64,000 nucleotides of DNA from Nemopilema nomurai. Its lineage: Eukaryota > Cnidaria > Scyphozoa > Rhizostomeae > Rhizostomatidae. Positions 62,253 through 64,000 of this stretch are shown in pieces (positions within the stretch are counted from its first letter, which is position 1; every line of letters starts with the position of its first letter). Under the pieces are notes generated by a model, which worked only from the letters and a program-made list of their open reading frames with translations, was not told the origin of the DNA and did not search any database. A program made the translations under genes and the position numbers. The stretch lies in NCBI GenBank assembly GCA_003864495.1, contig ML133401.1, positions 6,315,189 through 6,379,188 of the forward strand, given 5' to 3'.

Positions 62253-63964
62253 ATGGATTTGGATATGATATCCCAAATGAGAGTGGAAGAGCTGAAAAGC
62301 TTCCTGCGTGCAAGAGGGCTCAGAGTCACTGGCCGAAAACAAGAGCTTATAGCAAGAGTGTTTGTTGCATGTGAAAATGATGTGCCTGTTGTCAAAACTG
62401 CAGAAGAAGTACAAAAGGAAATTGTGACTGAATACAATGCAAAACTGTCCTTTGCTGACCAATGTATTCCGGATCCTTTTCAAATCGCCGAGGGATGGCT
62501 GACGGAAAATGAAGGTCTTAAGTTTTGGCCAACAACTTTGTATCCGGATATTTTTAATTTTTTGTCGTTTAATCCGTCGGAGCTGAAAAGTCAAGACCTT
62601 AATGATTACAAGACGTCTAGAGGTTACAGTTACTACACAACAGGATGGCTGAAGCCACTGTTATACCACCCAATATCCTCTTCAAGCAAATACTGCCTGA
62701 TAAAGTCAACATGTAGGCCATCACAAAAGATCTCAGATGTCCCACATAAACTCTGGATTTGTTTACAGAAAGAAAGTGGCCAAATACAATGTAGCCACTG
62801 CACATGTATGGCTGGACTATCGCAAGTCTGCAACCATGTTGCCGCAGCTTTGTTCAGAATTGAAGCAGCTGTAAGAATGGGGTTGAATAACCCTTCTTGT
62901 ACATCCAAGCCTAATGTATGGCTACCAAATAATAAAGAAGTGCAGCCTTTGAAACTCAAGGATATTAAATTGAAAAGGGCTGACTTTGGGACTCGTGGAA
63001 AAAAAAAATCAGAACTAAATTGTTCACCCAAGAAAAGGTTTGATGCATTGGGTGAAGAAGAATCAAATCTCACTTTGGATGAGATTGCAAATGCATTATC
63101 AACAGTGTGTAACAGAAGTCAATCAATGGTATTCTCTGCTGTAAACAGGGTTGAACAGAATACCACTGCACATGCAATTATAGAGGAAGAATTATACACC
63201 TTAGATAAATTTTTATTAGAATCAGAATCCAGTGAAGAATTTTTAATGAAAATGGAATACTTTCCATCAAATCGTACACGAATTGAAATTGCAACAAGAG
63301 GGCAGAGTGACAATCCATTATGGTTTTCAGTCCGAAAACATGTTATCAGCGCTTCAAAGGCACATAGTGTCAAAACAAAAATGCAAACACAAAGAAAGTC
63401 ATGCAATAAAGATGAAGATTCAATCAATTTTGAGGCAATTTTTAAAAGTATATCTGGCAATAAGCATGTAAATCCGGAATTGCCTGCACTAAAATATGGA
63501 TGTGCAATGGAAACCGAGGCTGTAAACACATTTATTGCTGAATATAAAAAACCCACAAAGGTGTTACAGTTCATGAATGTGGCATTTTTTTATGCAAAGA
63601 TGTTCCTTTTGTTGGTGGCAGCCCAGACAGAAGAATTGATTGCCTGTGTTGTGGAAAATCTTGCTTAGAGGTCAAGTGCCCATATTCTATCAGAGACAAA
63701 TCACCTTTGGATGCTGATGTTACATTGCCATACTTGAAAAAAGATGCTAATATAACAAGTCTCAAACCCAGTCACAAGTATTACACACAGTGCCAAGTCC
63801 AGATGGCTGCTTCTGAAATCCATACATGCCACTTTTATGTTTGGACCCCCAATGGTGTTTTTGCACAAATATTAAGCTTTGACAAAGACCTTTGGATGGG
63901 ACTGAAGGAAGATTTTTCAGAATTTTATCTTAAGTTTTATGTTCCTTCATTATTTAAAGTATAG
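62253..63964 (+). pseudogene. SAP-SWIM-YqaJ exonuclease-like gene with a frameshift
   Basis: Starts at ATG 62253. Residues about 2-40 form a SAP DNA-binding motif (RVEELKSFLRARGLRVTGRK). A SWIM zinc finger follows, with Cys183, Cys185, Cys193 and His195 (CTC then CNH). The C-terminal half is a YqaJ/lambda-exonuclease-type nuclease: FSVRKHVISAS (from about 63328), LKYGCAMETEA with its metal-binding Glu (about 63489-63521), GGSPD (about 63613-63627), LEVKCP (63664-63681) and YTQCQVQMAAS (about 63781-63813). The first frame ends at TAG 63668. From GGC at 63581 the domain continues in the -1 frame to a stop at 63962-63964. All catalytic motifs survive, split across two frames at about 63579-63591. 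Such proteins recur in many copies in invertebrate genomes and are often linked to mobile elements. It may be a young pseudogene, a sequence error or a slippage-translated gene. Confidence 0.8.
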
Positions 63965-64000
63965 CATTGTAATACATTCACCCTCCTTGAAATAACGCAC

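Noticed and set aside
1..64000. CRISPR arrays, bacterial operons, rRNA genes
   Set aside because: Nothing of the kind is seen. The window has introns and animal genes throughout.

Overview
This is a stretch of an animal nuclear genome. It is AT-rich. Most genes are split into many short exons with GT..AG introns, and only two well-supported genes are intronless. One gene is an unmistakable RBBP5 orthologue. The rest of the content (a small neurexin-like LNS-EGF-LNS membrane protein, an intronless rhodopsin-family receptor, short secreted cysteine peptides, a SAP-SWIM-YqaJ nuclease and decayed transposable elements) fits an early-branching marine invertebrate. A cnidarian, perhaps an anthozoan, is my best guess, but that is inference and not proven by the sequence.

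Layout. 0.4-1.4 kb (-): an intronless protein-kinase-like gene that has lost the catalytic Asp and DFG, so a pseudokinase. 2.1-18.8 kb (+), divergent from it: a gene of about 34 exons whose canonical splice chain gives about 1,009 codons, with an N-terminal calponin-homology-like domain, an unassigned middle and a long C-terminal ankyrin array. Its exons near 9.3-9.7 kb have conflicting reading frames. 20.2-29.9 kb (+): RBBP5, the WD40 subunit of COMPASS/MLL H3K4 methyltransferases, with 17 exons and 553 codons. Its introns hold a tRNA-derived SINE, a hAT-like MITE and a repeated splice-acceptor module in front of the last exon. 29.9-41.4 kb: no recognisable gene, but a decayed non-LTR reverse transcriptase fragment lies near 34 kb (-). 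41.5-47.9 kb (+): a neurexin-like receptor (signal peptide, LNS, EGF, LNS, Ser-rich stalk, one TM, short tail) with a long TATCA microsatellite in one intron. 47.9-53 kb: mostly empty apart from a perfect hairpin and a C-rich repeat. 53.0-57.8 kb (+): first exons of two small secreted proteins; the second joins in frame to a four-cysteine C-terminal exon followed by a poly(A) signal. 60.6-61.6 kb (-): an intronless class A GPCR. 62.3-64.0 kb (+): a SAP-SWIM-YqaJ nuclease gene, broken by a -1 frameshift inside the nuclease domain or read through it by slippage.

The genes do not form an operon or an obvious pathway. RBBP5 is a chromatin housekeeping gene. The neurexin-like protein, the GPCR and the secreted peptides are cell-surface or extracellular signalling candidates. 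The YqaJ protein and the repeats are the mobile-element-like part. Exon coordinates were built by hand from reading frame, intron phase and splice-site motifs.
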